From NCBI GenBank assembly GCA_037043455.1, contig JAWPHD010000002.1, positions 868,001-932,000 of the forward strand: a stretch of DNA of 64,000 nucleotides. Direction: 5' to 3'. This DNA comes from Cyrtodaria siliqua (taxonomy: Eukaryota > Mollusca > Bivalvia > Adapedonta > Hiatellidae). Below, piece after piece: positions 23,985-35,020 of this stretch. Each line of letters begins with the position of its first letter. The first letter of the stretch is position 1. The notes beneath the pieces are model-generated. The model saw only the letters and a list, made by a program, of their open reading frames with translations, was not told the DNA's origin and ran no database searches. The position numbers and the translations under genes are program-made.

Positions 23985-26461
23985 AAAACGAATACAGTCA
24001 GTACTACTAAACTCTACGAAAATATCACCTACTGGCTTCCATGGCTTTTGTACTTTCCTCAAGGACAATTTCAAGAATTAGCGTCACTAAAGTCTTGAAG
24101 GACAAAATAAATTGCTTAGGTCACTTTCTTGAAAGACCAAAGGGACAATATAGTCATATCCTTAAACGGTTTCTCACCATTGTGTATGCATACCTGTCTT
24201 TTCGTTTACCCTACCTGTTTGCAAGCAATGTTTTTTCCCCAAGTGAGTTCGTTTCCGAGGAAGGCTTTGCTGGCATGTTGTCACTGATTAACACAGAAAA
24301 TTACATCAAAATGTGTAAGGAGCATACTTATATAGGGTGTGGCCCTTCCTGTACATAGGCCTGGTCAGCGGCTTAACATCCCCTTCGAAGGATGGCAGTT
24401 TCACAGTACATGTACCTTGCCCGAATAGTGAACGGTCATTCATCAAAAGCGGCTGTCATGATAATCAGAAATGAATGTGTGTAGTTTAAAAAAAGAACAG
24501 TGGCTAGCACCTCTCCCCATAACCTGAGACGGGTTGACAGAGTATATTCCCCGCACCTCGTCTTGTTTCGTACTTGGAAACTCAACCTACTCACATATCT
24601 GACGTTTGCCTGTTAATGTTGTCGATTTGTGTTAGCTGTGTTCGGGTTTAAGTTTCAAAACACAGAATACGTGTCAGCGCGAGATATGTCGAAATGTAAA
24701 AATTCCAGAGATATTCACCTGAAAAACATTAACTAGTCGTACGAAAATGTCTAGATCGATGAGGTATTCTTCTCGTTGGTGAGTTTTATGCATGCACGCT
24801 TGGTTGTTAACGTTTAATCTATTGCTGTATGGCGGCTGTTTATGCATGCATTGCTTGATCTCTTCATGAACCTGTCTTGATATGGTCGACCCTGATACCT
24901 ACTTATTCTAAAAGGGCATCACAGTAACTCTGTTGTACGTATGCACCATAAGAGCTACTATTCTCGCTGCTAGAATATACCAAAAGTATTAATCATGTCA
25001 CATTGTACTAAGACATCATGTTCTTGCATATAAAGCTACTGGTACTTTATAATGACAGAAAAAATGTGTGGTATTTAAACTAAAGGATGTTTTTATTTTT
25101 AGAAATGGTCTGCTTCAATGTAATAAGGCTCTTTTAAATCGTGTGTCAGTACAGTCCTCAGCGAAACAATAAACGTATACAGTCAATACTAATCTTTGTG
25201 AAAATATCACCTGCCAGCTTCTCTGGGTTCAGTACTGTCCTCAAGGACAATATCAATAGAGATAGCGCCAGTACAGTTCTGAGGGACATAATAAACTGAT
25301 TAGGTGAATTGATTGATACGCGAAAGGGACGATATATTCATAAACTCTGATATGGTACCTTAAACGGTTTCTCACCAGTGAGTACGCACACTTGTCATTT
25401 CGCTTACTCTAACAATTGCAAGCAATGTTTTTTTCCGAGTGAGGGTTTTGGGCAAATGACCTTTCATTATTCGGGCAAGGTACTGTGAATCTTATGCCAT
25501 CCTTCTAAGGAAATGTTAAGACGTAGACCAGTCCCATGTAGGAAGAGTCATGCCTTATATATGCTCATGACATATCTCTTTGAATTTCTGTGTTAATGAG
25601 GCAAAATGCCGTGGAGCTTTCCTCGGAAACGATGCTGCCATGATAATTAGACTAGACCGTGTGTAGTATCTATAATTAGGAACAGCGGGGACAGCACCTC
25701 TCCCCTAATCTGAAAGGGGTGGGTAGAGTATGTCCCTCCCCGCAACCCCCACAACACACACCCCACACGAACATTGTTCTTATATAATATGCAGATTCCC
25801 TATGCATTTGTATATGGTTTGATAAGGTAACAAATAATATACCAATAGTATTCATCAATTCACATGTAATTAATAAATCGTGTTCTTGCAAATAAACCGA
25901 CTGGTACATTATAGAAGGAAGAGGTGATAATTAAGCTAAAAGACAGTTTTGTTTTTTTAAAAATAGTAAGTGGTAATGTCTAGGCGATGTGAGAGATGTC
26001 TCTAACACCCTTTTAGTGTAATTATTTTAAACAGTAGGCGAATGTGTGTATTCATGCAGGATAAAATCCAAACAAGTCACATATATTAAGTTTTTATTTC
26101 GTTAAATGGTATAATATGGTATAATTTCTCCTGTATACTCAATGTATCGGCTAATAGTTCAGTTAATTCCTAGGCACTAGTAACTTCTACTTCTAATTAG
26201 AAAGTAGTAACTGCTTAGGAAATTTGAATTAAAAAAGAGCATACACATTCATATCCACGATTAATGCGTAATTGCGGCTGGTATAGCAGTTAATTAGCAC
26301 TAGTAACTTCTACTTTGCTAAAATGAGTAACTAGGCATATTCGGAAAATTAAAGGACAATAGAAACATCTCTCACATCGCCTAATATCTTAATGTATGTA
26401 GCTTATATGGCTTCTCTCCTGTATGCATACTCACATTCGACTACTGTTTAAAAAAGTTAAT
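23985..26461. repeat. Linker-relic and SINE-core block, right arm
   Basis: Exact mirror of 3161-5637 wherever compared. Two related sub-blocks can be seen, starting near 23985 and 25140. Each runs from a satellite remnant, through an ACGGTTTCTCACCA segment (reverse complement of the GEKPF codons), to a SINE-core segment. Confidence 0.7.
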
Positions 26462-26755
26462 TGAATTGATTTGTGTTTTAAGGAGCAACAACACATGAAC
26501 GTTTATATGACGCCTAACAGGAACGAACGCGCCAGGCTCATCCTCCATTTACATGAAGATAAAATATGAAGACTGGGCCTAGAACCTTCTTACCTGCAAA
26601 ACTGCAGAATTGCTGCAAATTCTATAATAGACACTCCATTTACGATGGAGCCACGTTTCCACGTTTGCATACGCGGTGTCATGATGGGCATGATAAAAAA
26701 TGACAAAATGAATATGAATGTGTGTGTGGGGGTGGGGGTGGGGGTGGGGGTCTAC
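26462..26755 (-). repeat. Dispersed ~290-bp element, copy 2
   Basis: Mirror of the copy at 2867-3160, identical in the parts compared, including the four-fold GGGGGT run. Confidence 0.75.
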
Positions 26756-26762
26756 CCCGCAA

Positions 26763-27222
26763 CCTCACGGGGAACAAAAATGAAAGTTAACAGATGACAG
26801 AGACATCGCATTTTTCTTATCAGGATATCTCTCACATCACCTAGACATTATCACTTGCTATCATTTAACGAAATATAACAGAATGGCTTAATATATTTGA
26901 TTTATATGGCTTCTCCCCTGTATGTATTCTCACATTCGCCTACTGTTTATTTCCTAAGCCGTTACTACTTCCTAATTATTTTATAAATAGGAACCTCACG
27001 GGGAACAAAATGAAAGTTAACAGATGACAGAGACATCGCATTTTTCTTATCAGGATATCTCTCACATCACCTAGACATTATCACTTGCTATCATTTAACG
27101 AAATATAACAGAATGGCTTAATATATTTGATTTATATGGCTTCTCCCCTGTATGTATTCTCACATTCGCCTACTGTTTACTTCCTAAGCCGTTACTACTT
27201 TCTAATTATTTTTTAAACAGAA
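26763..27222. repeat. Two 230-bp tandem units, right arm
   Basis: Reverse complement of the 1941-2870 family, with two units instead of four. The outer unit differs slightly, consistent with its position at the edge of the near-identical part of the arms. Confidence 0.88.
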
Positions 27223-27436
27223 ACCGAATGTGATTATTCATATAATGCGTCAAAACTCAATATGCAATGTTGACTTTACGCATTGTGACAAAAACAGTTG
27301 TTGTTTTGTGTTTTGTGCTTTTTGTTGTTGTTGAGTGTTGTTTGTGTTTTTTGAGGGGAGGGGGCAGTGGTTGTGGGTTGGCTGTAAATAGTGTTTTTTA
27401 AAGTTGCGCATCAACCCCTTAACTGGAAACAACGCG
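27223..27436. other. Outer right arm, T/G-rich
   Basis: Mirror of about 1740-1940. It carries the TATAATGCGTCAAAACTC segment that is also found at 15896, and GTTGTTGTT-rich DNA. The match to the left arm is imperfect here. Confidence 0.5.
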
Positions 27437-27670
27437 TGCGTGAGTGAGTGAGTGAGTGAGTGAGTGAGTGAGTGAGTGAGTGAGTGAGTGAGTGAGTGAG
27501 TGAGTGAGTGAGTGAGTGAGTGAGTGAGTGAGTGAGTGAGTGAGTGAGTGAGTGAGTGAGTGAGTGAGTGAGTGAGTGAGTGAGTGAGTGAGTGAGTGAG
27601 TGAGTGAGTGAGTGAGTGAGTGAGTGAGTGAGTGAGTGAGTGAGTGAGTGAGTGAGTGAGCGAGTGACTG
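27437..27670. repeat. (GTGA)n microsatellite
   Basis: Over 50 uninterrupted GTGA units. The left arm has only a short CACGCACTCACGCAC stretch at the corresponding place (about 1705-1730), so the expansion is specific to the right arm. The minus-strand open frame made of Ser-Leu-Thr-His repeats is only this microsatellite translated. Confidence 0.97.
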
Positions 27671-28500
27671 AGTGAGCGATAGAGCGAGCGAGCGCGTGTG
27701 TGTGTGTGTTTTGGTTATTACTTGTTTTTTTTAATTTGCGCCCCACCCCCAATGTCAAATCCTTTATCCGCCCCTGAGGAACCGCATGCTCACCAGATTT
27801 TTTCTAAAGTAAGAAGACTTTATTTTATGGATTTAAGCCAACTGGATCCGCCCATGCCCCAACCCCTGCCTAACTAACAACCAAAGAACAATCAAAATAC
27901 ATACGTTTTAGATTTTAGGTGGGGGTGCTCCCGGTGCCCGCACTGGACCCAACCCTAGACCCATCCCACTACCACATGTACACCCCAACCAACAAAAGCT
28001 TACTATATACATGTAATTATTATTTTTCAGATTTTAGCCTGGTGCACCCATACCCGCCGGATCCGCCCTTGCCCTCCCCGACCCACGAACCACTTCTCAC
28101 CCAATATATTTCTTTGCCTCGTTGTAAGTTTATGTCTGGTTACGGCACTGTGCGTGAAAGTTATTGCGTGAAAGTTATGCATAGCATCATGACAGATGTA
28201 TACTCCGCTTTTTGTGAATTAGAGAATGTGTGCTAGGAATCGAAGACATTCCATGCCGATATATCATATCCACCTTAGAACACGACATCCCAGACCATAC
28301 CAGGATCCGATTTGCAATCAATTGTAACTAGAAGAACGGTATTGAAACAAAGGTTGAAGGAACGCGTTTGGATCTAAAAAAAAAAAAAAAAAAAAAAAGA
28401 TCTTAAAAAAATCAAAAAATCTGATTGTTTGTTTTTGTCTAGACTTGTATACAAATATCAAAACATATCAAATAATTGCAAAACTGTACACCAAAATTAA
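27671..28500. other. Outer right arm, no gene supported
   Basis: Mirror of about 905-1700, with several percent divergence. It contains the open frame discussed for 841-1940 and an A-run at about 28376-28400 that is longer than in the left arm. Confidence 0.5.
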
Positions 28501-28730
28501 TCCTACCCACAATTCCTACCCCATGTAAGAGACCGCTGTAGACATGTATATAACAGCAGAGAACAACATCAGAGCATATCAAATAAATGAAAAACTGTAC
28601 ACCAGAAACAATCCTACCCCATGTAAGAGACCAAAGTCAAAAACAATTCGACGCCGTGTAATAGTCAAAAACAAGCATACACCATGTAAGAGACCATAGT
28701 CAAAAGCAATCCTACCCCATGTAAGAGAAC
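28500..28730. repeat. 35-bp tandem repeat, right arm
   Basis: Mirror of 685-905. Several copies of CCATGTAAGAGACC are spaced about 35 bp apart, with small differences from the left arm. Confidence 0.7.
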
Positions 28731-28892
28731 ACTATGGTTATGTTTTGATGTTTCTATACATGTCTATACAAAAATATAATATAACAAAAAAGAAAGAAGT
28801 TTTTTTCTGATTTGTTTTTCTTTCTTTTGTTTTCTTTTTTATGTTTATTTCCTTCAACCTGTGTATTGAAAATAACAATTTCTTCCAGTCAT

Positions 28893-29070
28893 ATTGTTGG
28901 TTAGCATACTTGATCATACTTGCCTCTCGTCCCAGACGTCACAGGTTAGATTTCCTCGGGTAAGATAAGCCTACTATGAAAGTATGCCATCCTCCGAAGG
29001 AGGTGTGTAAAGTCATAGGTCCGTGTGTATGGAGAGCTATACACGTGGTAATCGGTTATTCGTAAACAGA
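28893..29070 (+). repeat. tRNA-derived SINE copy, right arm
   Basis: This is the mirror of the SINE at 290-478. The B-box region reads GGTTAGATTTC and the core CATCCTCCGAAGGAGG is intact. About 14 bases of the A-box region are missing, so internal Pol III transcription is unlikely. Confidence 0.55.
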
Positions 29071-29355
29071 ACTGCACATAATAAATGAAATTGCGTGTAG
29101 ATAGTGTCAAAATATAAGAAACATATACATCTAATCTATTTGATAGCTCTAACACAATAGCATGTGTTTTTTTCAATATCGATGTGTGCTTCAACTTAAC
29201 GATTACAATACAAACTTCCTCCCCTTAATCTGTTATAAATAGCGTTTTCACAATAAAATCGCAGTATATATGTGTTGCGTCCCTTTTGTTGTGAACCGCC
29301 ATTTAGGGGCATAATTGACAGCTGGAGCTTCGTCGGGACAATATTGACAGGAGGG

Positions 29356-29860
29356 GCTCAAACAACAGCGAGTGATTTGAACCCTACTGACATTTCTTGA
29401 ACAATCTTAACCGAACTTGCACAGAGTGTATATGACCATAAGATTTCGAAGAAGTTTGATAATGTGCCAGTACTCAGGTGATCGATTTAGGGCCATCGTG
29501 GTCTTATTTTCAATATTTCTCAAACGAAAATCATTTTTGTAACAAGAGTAACATTCCTGTAAAGTTTCATGAAAATCCTTCAAGTAGTGTCAGAGGAGTA
29601 GTTGCCACAAGTTTTCCATATGTAACCTGTGTAAAAAACAAGCGGCCCAAGAGGGCCTGTATCGCTCTACTGCCTATAATTATGGTGTCCATGGTGGGGT
29701 GGGGTGGATAGAAGGATTGTGTGTCAGATTTAGTAATATCAAACTAGTTTTATATAAACTGTCTTCAATTACCAAGATATGGGGGAGGGATGTATTTGGC
29801 TCAAATTTGGCTGGGTTTAAAACAAATCAAACTTTCGTTAATATAAACACTCAAACCAAC
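29356..29860. other. Flank outside the palindrome
   Basis: Single-copy-looking DNA, then a dispersed-repeat 5' hairpin (GGCCCAAGAGGGCC at 29643-29658, preceded by AACAAG). Confidence 0.5.
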
Positions 29861-30300
29861 GTTCACATGTGACTAAGGGGCGGGCCCAAAGTTGACCACA
29901 GGGTCACCATTTGAACAAACTTGGTAGAGGACCATAAGGTGAGTGTAAATACAAAATATTAAACTGCTGGCTCTTGTAATTTCAGAGAAGAAGATTTTTT
30001 AAGTTTGTCCCTATATAAGTCTATATAAAACATGTGACCACGGGGATAGGGCCAAATTTGACTCCAGGGTCACCATTTGAACAAACTTGGTAGATGACCG
30101 TAAGCTGTAAATACAACATATTAAACCTCTGGCGCTTGTAGTTTCAGAGAAGAATTATTTTTTTTTACAGTTTTTCCCTATGTAACTCTATGTAAAACAT
30201 TACCCCTGTGGAAGGGCCAAATTTGACCCCAGGGTCACCATTCAAACAACTTGATAGAGGACCATAAGCTGAGTGTAAATAAACAAGAGGGCCAGGATGG
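29861..30300 (+). repeat. ~165-bp tandem dispersed repeat
   Basis: Units contain CAGGGTCACCATTTGAACAA, CTTGGTAGAGGACCATAAG and TTTCAGAGAAGAAGATTTTT. They start near 29881, 30048 and 30213. The same unit type fills 57440-58930. Confidence 0.8.
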
Positions 30301-30330
30301 CCCTAGATCGCCTTGTAATCATGCAATAAG
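30281..30330 (+). repeat. Terminal hairpin of a dispersed element
   Basis: AACAAG is followed by AGGGCC-AGGAT-GGCCCT (30288-30304), a perfect 6-bp stem, then TAGATCGCC. It is the same architecture as the hairpins at 29643, 47424, 48545, 56270 and 57118, with a different stem sequence. Confidence 0.6.
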
Positions 30331-30439
30331 TCTGCTGTGTCTAGTCTGGCATGGGTATTGTTTAATTTGTCCCAATTTCTTCTATGAATGAGATTTCATC
30401 AAAATGGGTGGGGAGTTTATATTAACATTCTAAACAAAT

Positions 30440-31290
30440 TTGGTAAAGATCAGATAAAAAATGAAGTAGTAACAGATTTAACAAAGGAAAATACAATATA
30501 GCATTTTTCAACAAATCAAGGGCCATAACTCTGTCGTTACTAACAAGATCTAGCTGGTTTTCGAACCTGTCCAAGATTTCATTGATATACCGAGATTTGC
30601 ACAACTAGACATCTTACCGATGCTTCCTGCCAAGTTTCGTCGAAATCCAACAAGGCGTTTAGGAGGAGTAGCGCCGACAAGAAATTTAAAGTAAAAATGT
30701 CAAGGGGCCGTAACTCCATCAAAAATCAACCGCAATAGGCACAACTAGAATTCATACCATACACTATAAACTTTACCTAATTGAACAGAGTTTTAACAAG
30801 AACAATGGAAAAAATATATAAAAAATTAAAATTAAAAAAAAAATAAAAAAATAAAAAAAAATTAAACAGAAAAAATTAAAAACAAATTATAATAAAAAAT
30901 AAATAAATAAATGGGGGGAAAAAAACGAAGGCCATATCGTTATAACGAGGTAAAATATAGCACTTATAACTAAATCAAGGGCCATAACTCTGCAGTTACT
31001 GGTCCGTTCTGGCTGGTTTTCTAACATGTCTGAGCTTTCATTGACGTTAGCAATCTGGTAAAGTTTGGTAAAGATCGGATGAAAAATGAAGGAAATATCG
31101 TCTTAACGAGGCAAACTATAGCATTTACAACTAAATCAAGGGCCATAACTCCGCTGCTGCTGGTCCGATCTGGCTAGTTTTCGGACTTGTCCGAGCTTTC
31201 ATTGATATTAACAATTTATTAAAGTTTGGTAAAGATCGGGTGAAAAATGAAGGCCCTATCGTCTTAACTAGGTAAAAGTTAACGACGACA
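30440..31290 (+). repeat. ~160-bp GGGCCATAACTC repeat, with A-rich tract
   Basis: Units carry GGGCCATAACTC, a TGGTCCGATCTGGCTGGTTT-like segment, and AAGTTTGGTAAAGATCGG then GAAAAATGAAGG. They recur near 30525, 30980 and 31140. An A-rich run (about 30829-30925) interrupts the array. The reverse orientation of the same family fills 45829-47250. Confidence 0.8.
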
Positions 31291-31544
31291 TAGACACGCG
31301 CATACCTATTTGACATTGACCGTTCCAAGGCATTATCCTAATGTCAACCGCTTATGTTTGTGGTGTCGCATGCTTTGCTTCTATTTCCCTTATAATGATT
31401 ATTGTTTGTATCGAATGTGTGTTTTTGGGTTGGTTTCTTCTATTGTAAAAGGTTCGCTATTTATTTGTAAACGGACGATGACGTTTCGACCCCCTACCCG
31501 CTTCCAGTTGAAGTTCTTCGACACTTGTGGCTGTATTTTGCAGC

Positions 31545-31860
31545 GGTTTGAAACACTACCTTCATGTAGTACCTGGTTCCATAACCTGCCATTCCGGTTC
31601 TTGTGGCAGTCATAGTGCCTGGTTCCATAACCTGTCTTTTGTACAGTTTGAAACACTACCTTCATAGTGCCTGTTTCCATAGCCTGCCATTTGCAGTGGT
31701 TTGAAACACTACCTTCATAGAGCCTGGTTCCATAACCTGCCATTTGCAGTGGTTTGAAACACTACCTTCATAGTGCCTAGTTCCATAACCTGCCATTTGC
31801 AGTGGTTTGAAACACTACCTTCATAGTGCCTGGTTCCATAACCTGCCATTCCTGTTCTTG
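31545..31860. repeat. 53-bp minisatellite
   Basis: GGTTTGAAACACTACCTTCA begins at 31545, 31645 (first base changed), 31698, 31751 and 31804. Adjacent units are 53 bp apart. Two minus-strand open frames across it are repeat translations, and 53 is not a multiple of three. Confidence 0.93.
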
Positions 31861-32099
31861 GGGCTCTCTTATGGAGTGTGTCGAACAATTCAATACGTTC
31901 TCGATAGAGGTTTAACTTTGTGTTACAATAATAGAAACTATTAAACTTCATCGATATATCTCATGTACCTGGGTATACACACACAAAGTTTGTGTAATGT
32001 CAACTGATTTACAGCAATGCTTTTTAAAATACTATATTCGTCTTTATACTCATACCTGTAGTATGATCGATCGTAATAAGGGTTGTACTAGGTTTTACG
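31861..32099. other. No recognised feature
   Basis: AT-rich DNA between the minisatellite and the next dispersed element. I see nothing to annotate. Confidence 0.4.
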
Positions 32100-32425
32100 A
32101 ACACGTTATATGGTACCAACAGGAGAATAAACATGCCAGGCCCACGCTCCATTAACAACAATATAAAAAAGGCATACTATGCAAAATGGGCCTAGAACCT
32201 GCCCACGTGCAGAACTACAGGGTTGCTTACAATACTGAGGCTATCGCTCCATTGTTCGCAGGAGCCACGAACGATCATTGTTTTCTGTCAATTGAACATG
32301 ACAAAAAATAGAAAATGAACATGAATTCGGGGGTGGTGGGTGGGTTGGGGTGGGGGGATTTGACCCTCTATCTGGATAAGCAGTGACCCTATTGTTTTCC
32401 GGAAACCACCCAGGGCCCATAAGAA
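32100..32425 (-). repeat. Dispersed ~290-bp element, copy 3
   Basis: It runs from the ACATGCCAGGCCCACGCTCC and GGGCCTAGAACCTGCC segments to a G-rich GGGGTGGTGGGTGGG tail. It is the reverse orientation of the copy at 2867-3160 and more diverged. Confidence 0.7.
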
Positions 32426-32774
32426 GCATTAACAGCTATAGAAATATCATTAAAAAATAATAACAGACTTTATTTACAGAGGGTAATACACATCCAGTTA
32501 CAAAACTAATCTTCCATGTGGCCCTCAATTATTTACACATTTACAATTCTTATTGGTACGAATGACTTATACTTTGTTCTACACTAAGAAGTGTACATGT
32601 ATTATGTTTGTTTATATTTCTGTGGTCTGTCAAAATTCATCGCTGTGTGTTTATAACGGACAACTTTAAATGGCGGGGGCCCCGTCAGATTGAGAAATGA
32701 CTGTAGTTGTTGAAAATGCATGAGTGGCGGTGGTGGCGGCGGTGACGAAAACCTTCACGGCTAATTGATAATAC
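32426..32774. other. No recognised gene
   Basis: AT-rich. At 32645-32685 it holds a TATAACGGACAA plus GGCGGGGGC stretch that is repeated in reverse near 36060-36095, upstream of CDV3 exon 1. Confidence 0.4.
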
Positions 32775-33609
32775 CAGGGAGTACGTTATAGGGAGGAGAA
32801 ACGGGTTCATAACGCTCTAGTTTATCGATTTATGTTGTCGCGCTAGAACGCCGCCATTTACTATTTTATCGATACAGGTAAATCGATCGTAAGCGCGTTA
32901 CATTTGAAAAGTTAAAATTTCAGCCAACATCTCAAATTAGGCAGTTTTTACAGCCCCTTTTTACGGCTTTCTGTTATAATCAACATCACGAAATTACATT
33001 CTTGACAAAGATAAATATGTCTACTATTCACTTTTTGTTATTATTAATGCCTAATATAACCCATACTTCGTATCTCGTTTGCAATAGCTCCACACCATTT
33101 TTAAAAATATATAATTAAAAATTTAGCTGATATCTCAAAAGGCACATTTTCATCACCTCTTTTTAGGCTTTGTCTTATAATCACCACCATGAAATTACCT
33201 TCTTGACAAAGATAAATATGTTTACTATTCACTTTTTGTTATTATTAATGCCTAAATAACCCGTAGTCTCGTATCTCGTTTGCAATAGCTATACACTGTC
33301 ACCATTTTTTATTTGGCGCAGATTGGCGCCATCTTTGTTACACGGAACCGTCTGGTAAAATGTGCTTTTAAACATGCAAATAAATACACGCTCTGTATCA
33401 GAGGACACAATGTGAATAAATAATACTTATGTTTACATTTAGCTCCTTTATTGAGTTTGTAAGTGTAATAATTTATAAGAATTTGCTGTTTTTCACACAC
33501 TCGCGAAACAACCGGAAGTATAGTCATTTTCACGGAGTAGTGAAACACATGCGCGACAACATAAATCGGCAAAACGAGCCCGTTTCTCCTCCCTATAACG
33601 TACTCCCTG
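32775..33609. mobile_element. Non-autonomous DNA transposon, 7-bp TSD
   Basis: Perfect 31-bp terminal inverted repeats occupy 32775-32805 and 33579-33609. They start CAGGGAGTACGTTATAGGG and end at AAACGGG. A second paired stretch follows inside each end (CGATTTATGTTGTCGCGC). ATAATAC lies immediately outside both ends (32768-32774 and 33610-33616), a 7-bp target-site duplication. The interior has a roughly 200-bp direct duplication (CTTGACAAAGATAAATATGT at 33001 and 33202) and no transposase. Of superfamilies known to me, 7-bp duplications fit P-like or Dada-like elements better than hAT (8 bp). The assignment is inference. Confidence 0.9.
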
Positions 33610-33690
33610 ATAATACACAGGTAATCGGATGGGTAATTGCTTTGTTTATTCGGAGGAAAGATAGCATGTTAGGGCATGGATATACAGTAT

Positions 33691-33712
33691 GTAAGTAAGT
33701 AAGTAAGTAAAT
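33691..33712. repeat. (GTAA)n microsatellite
   Basis: Five GTAA units. Confidence 0.9.
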
Positions 33713-34568
33713 ATTTTATTATAGTGACATGTGTATACGCAAATAACAAACATTTAATACAAATGCATAGAGAAACACCCGGCCCAACGGACCTATAAGT
33801 CACCTTATAATTATAGTTTACAAGTAGTCAACATGGTTAAACATAATAGAAAATACTGTTATGAGCTCAAAATGTACAATTTACAATACAATTAAAGTTA
33901 CATTCATAAATATTATATATATTGCGATAAATAGTGTCAGTTTAGTTCAATAATTGCACCACATGTTTACAGTTACGAGTTATATAACACACTTCTTCTA
34001 AAAAGATAAGCTTTAACAAGAAATTTTACAACTTTTCTTGTGTGGTTATGAATCAGGAAAACAGTATGTAGATCTATGGTTAGGGTGATTAACAAATTAA
34101 TAAATAAATAAATTGGAATTCAATAAATAAAATATCAAATTTAATATATTAGTACAATAAGAACTTTATTTCATTAATAATTAATTATATGTTTACGTGG
34201 TAACTTGTGCTTGCAAGCGCAAATAGACAATGTGAAAAACGTCATAATTGCATACACTATATTACATAATGATAAGCAAGGAGTAAGTACATAAGCCACG
34301 GTTTAAATCAATCACAAGTTTAATTCAATCTTTTTTCCAAAGTGTGCTTGATTCGGCAAAGTCAAAGAGATATATTTTAAACAAACACAAACATTAGGCG
34401 CATATATTTATTGCGTTAAGTAACGATAAACAACCACGTGTTAAAATCATGCACATTATCAGGGAGTAAGTACACTTTTTGCACACAAAATCCTCAGTTG
34501 TATGTTTGTACTGTCATCGCACGTTTTATGGTACCATTTGATAGAACAGGCTCTGTTTCCACATTTAA
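33713..34568. other. AT-rich DNA, no recognised feature
   Basis: Nothing coding was recognised. It lies downstream of the protease relic at 34569-35020, and the open frames here are short and unlike known families. Confidence 0.4.
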
Positions 34569-35020
34569 TCATGTTATCAAAAAATCGGGCAATTTACATT
34601 CACAGTATAGTTTTATAGCTTGGACTTTTGGTGCATTAATAGGCAGTTTAGGCATTTTAATTTTAGGAAAAACAGGAAATGTTTCGGCATTTGTGCAGTC
34701 TATTAAGTGTTTTCTCATAAGGTTCTTGTTGAATCTAATATTGCTTATATTTGGATCAAAATGTGTGTGTAACAGTGTAACAGTTCGGTTAGAAAAGCTA
34801 TAGCAAAAATACCACAATCGGAACCGTTTTCTTGTATTTGCACATCTGGAACTGAAACGTGGATAATATTCCCGGAAGCATACATTAGAAACGGATGCAT
34901 ATATTTTTTGTGTGGTTTTAAACTACCTAAAACTGTAATTGTTTCTGACTCTTTTGTTTTGTACGACAAAATCCAATGTGACTTTCCATTATGGTGAACT
35001 TGAGCTCATGGAGGTTGCTG
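34569..35020 (-). pseudogene. ULP1-like (C48) cysteine protease relic
   Basis: On the minus strand, HHNGKSHWILSYKT (about 34960-35000) matches the catalytic His-Trp motif of Ulp1/SENP-type cysteine proteases. VQIQENGSDCGIFAIAF (within 34745-34969) matches the catalytic Gln and Cys motif. The position that is normally Asp in a YDSL-like motif reads TVLGSL, so the acid looks lost. An in-frame TGA lies just upstream of the His motif (about 35006-35008). A frameshift then leads into 34569-34817, where DPNISNIRFNKNLMRKHL and LYCECKLPD resemble the C-terminal end of mobile-element proteins that carry this domain. Such domains are common in animal DNA transposons. This copy is dead and fragmentary. 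Confidence 0.8.

Larger units (their letters stand above)
17992..29355 (-). repeat. Right arm of giant inverted repeat
   Basis: This is the mirror copy of 1-11072. Inner coordinates sum to about 29622 between arms (3713 with 25909, 7305 with 22317). The sum falls to about 29064 inside the satellite, because this arm has about 15 extra 37-bp units. It falls to about 29400 further out, because this arm has two fewer 230-bp units but a long GTGA microsatellite. The arm ends at 29355-29356. Beyond that the sequence becomes ordinary dispersed-repeat DNA, so the right boundary of the structure is visible. Confidence 0.93.

Noticed and set aside
27411..27758. 115-codon minus-strand open frame of Ser-Leu-Thr-His repeats
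   Set aside because: It is the GTGA microsatellite translated; any period-4 repeat without stops gives such a frame.
1..29355. CRISPR-like array (regular 37-bp period)
   Set aside because: There are no unique spacers between conserved repeats; the whole unit repeats in tandem. The context is eukaryotic with spliced genes.
1..29355. Palindrome as a pure sequencing artefact (missed adapter, folded read)
   Set aside because: A 6.9-kb non-mirrored spacer, diverged outer arms and different repeat counts do not fit a simple fold-back read, though only spanning reads can prove it.
31399..31951. Two overlapping minus-strand frames with YGTRHYEGSVSNHCKW-like repeats
   Set aside because: They are translations of the 53-bp minisatellite.
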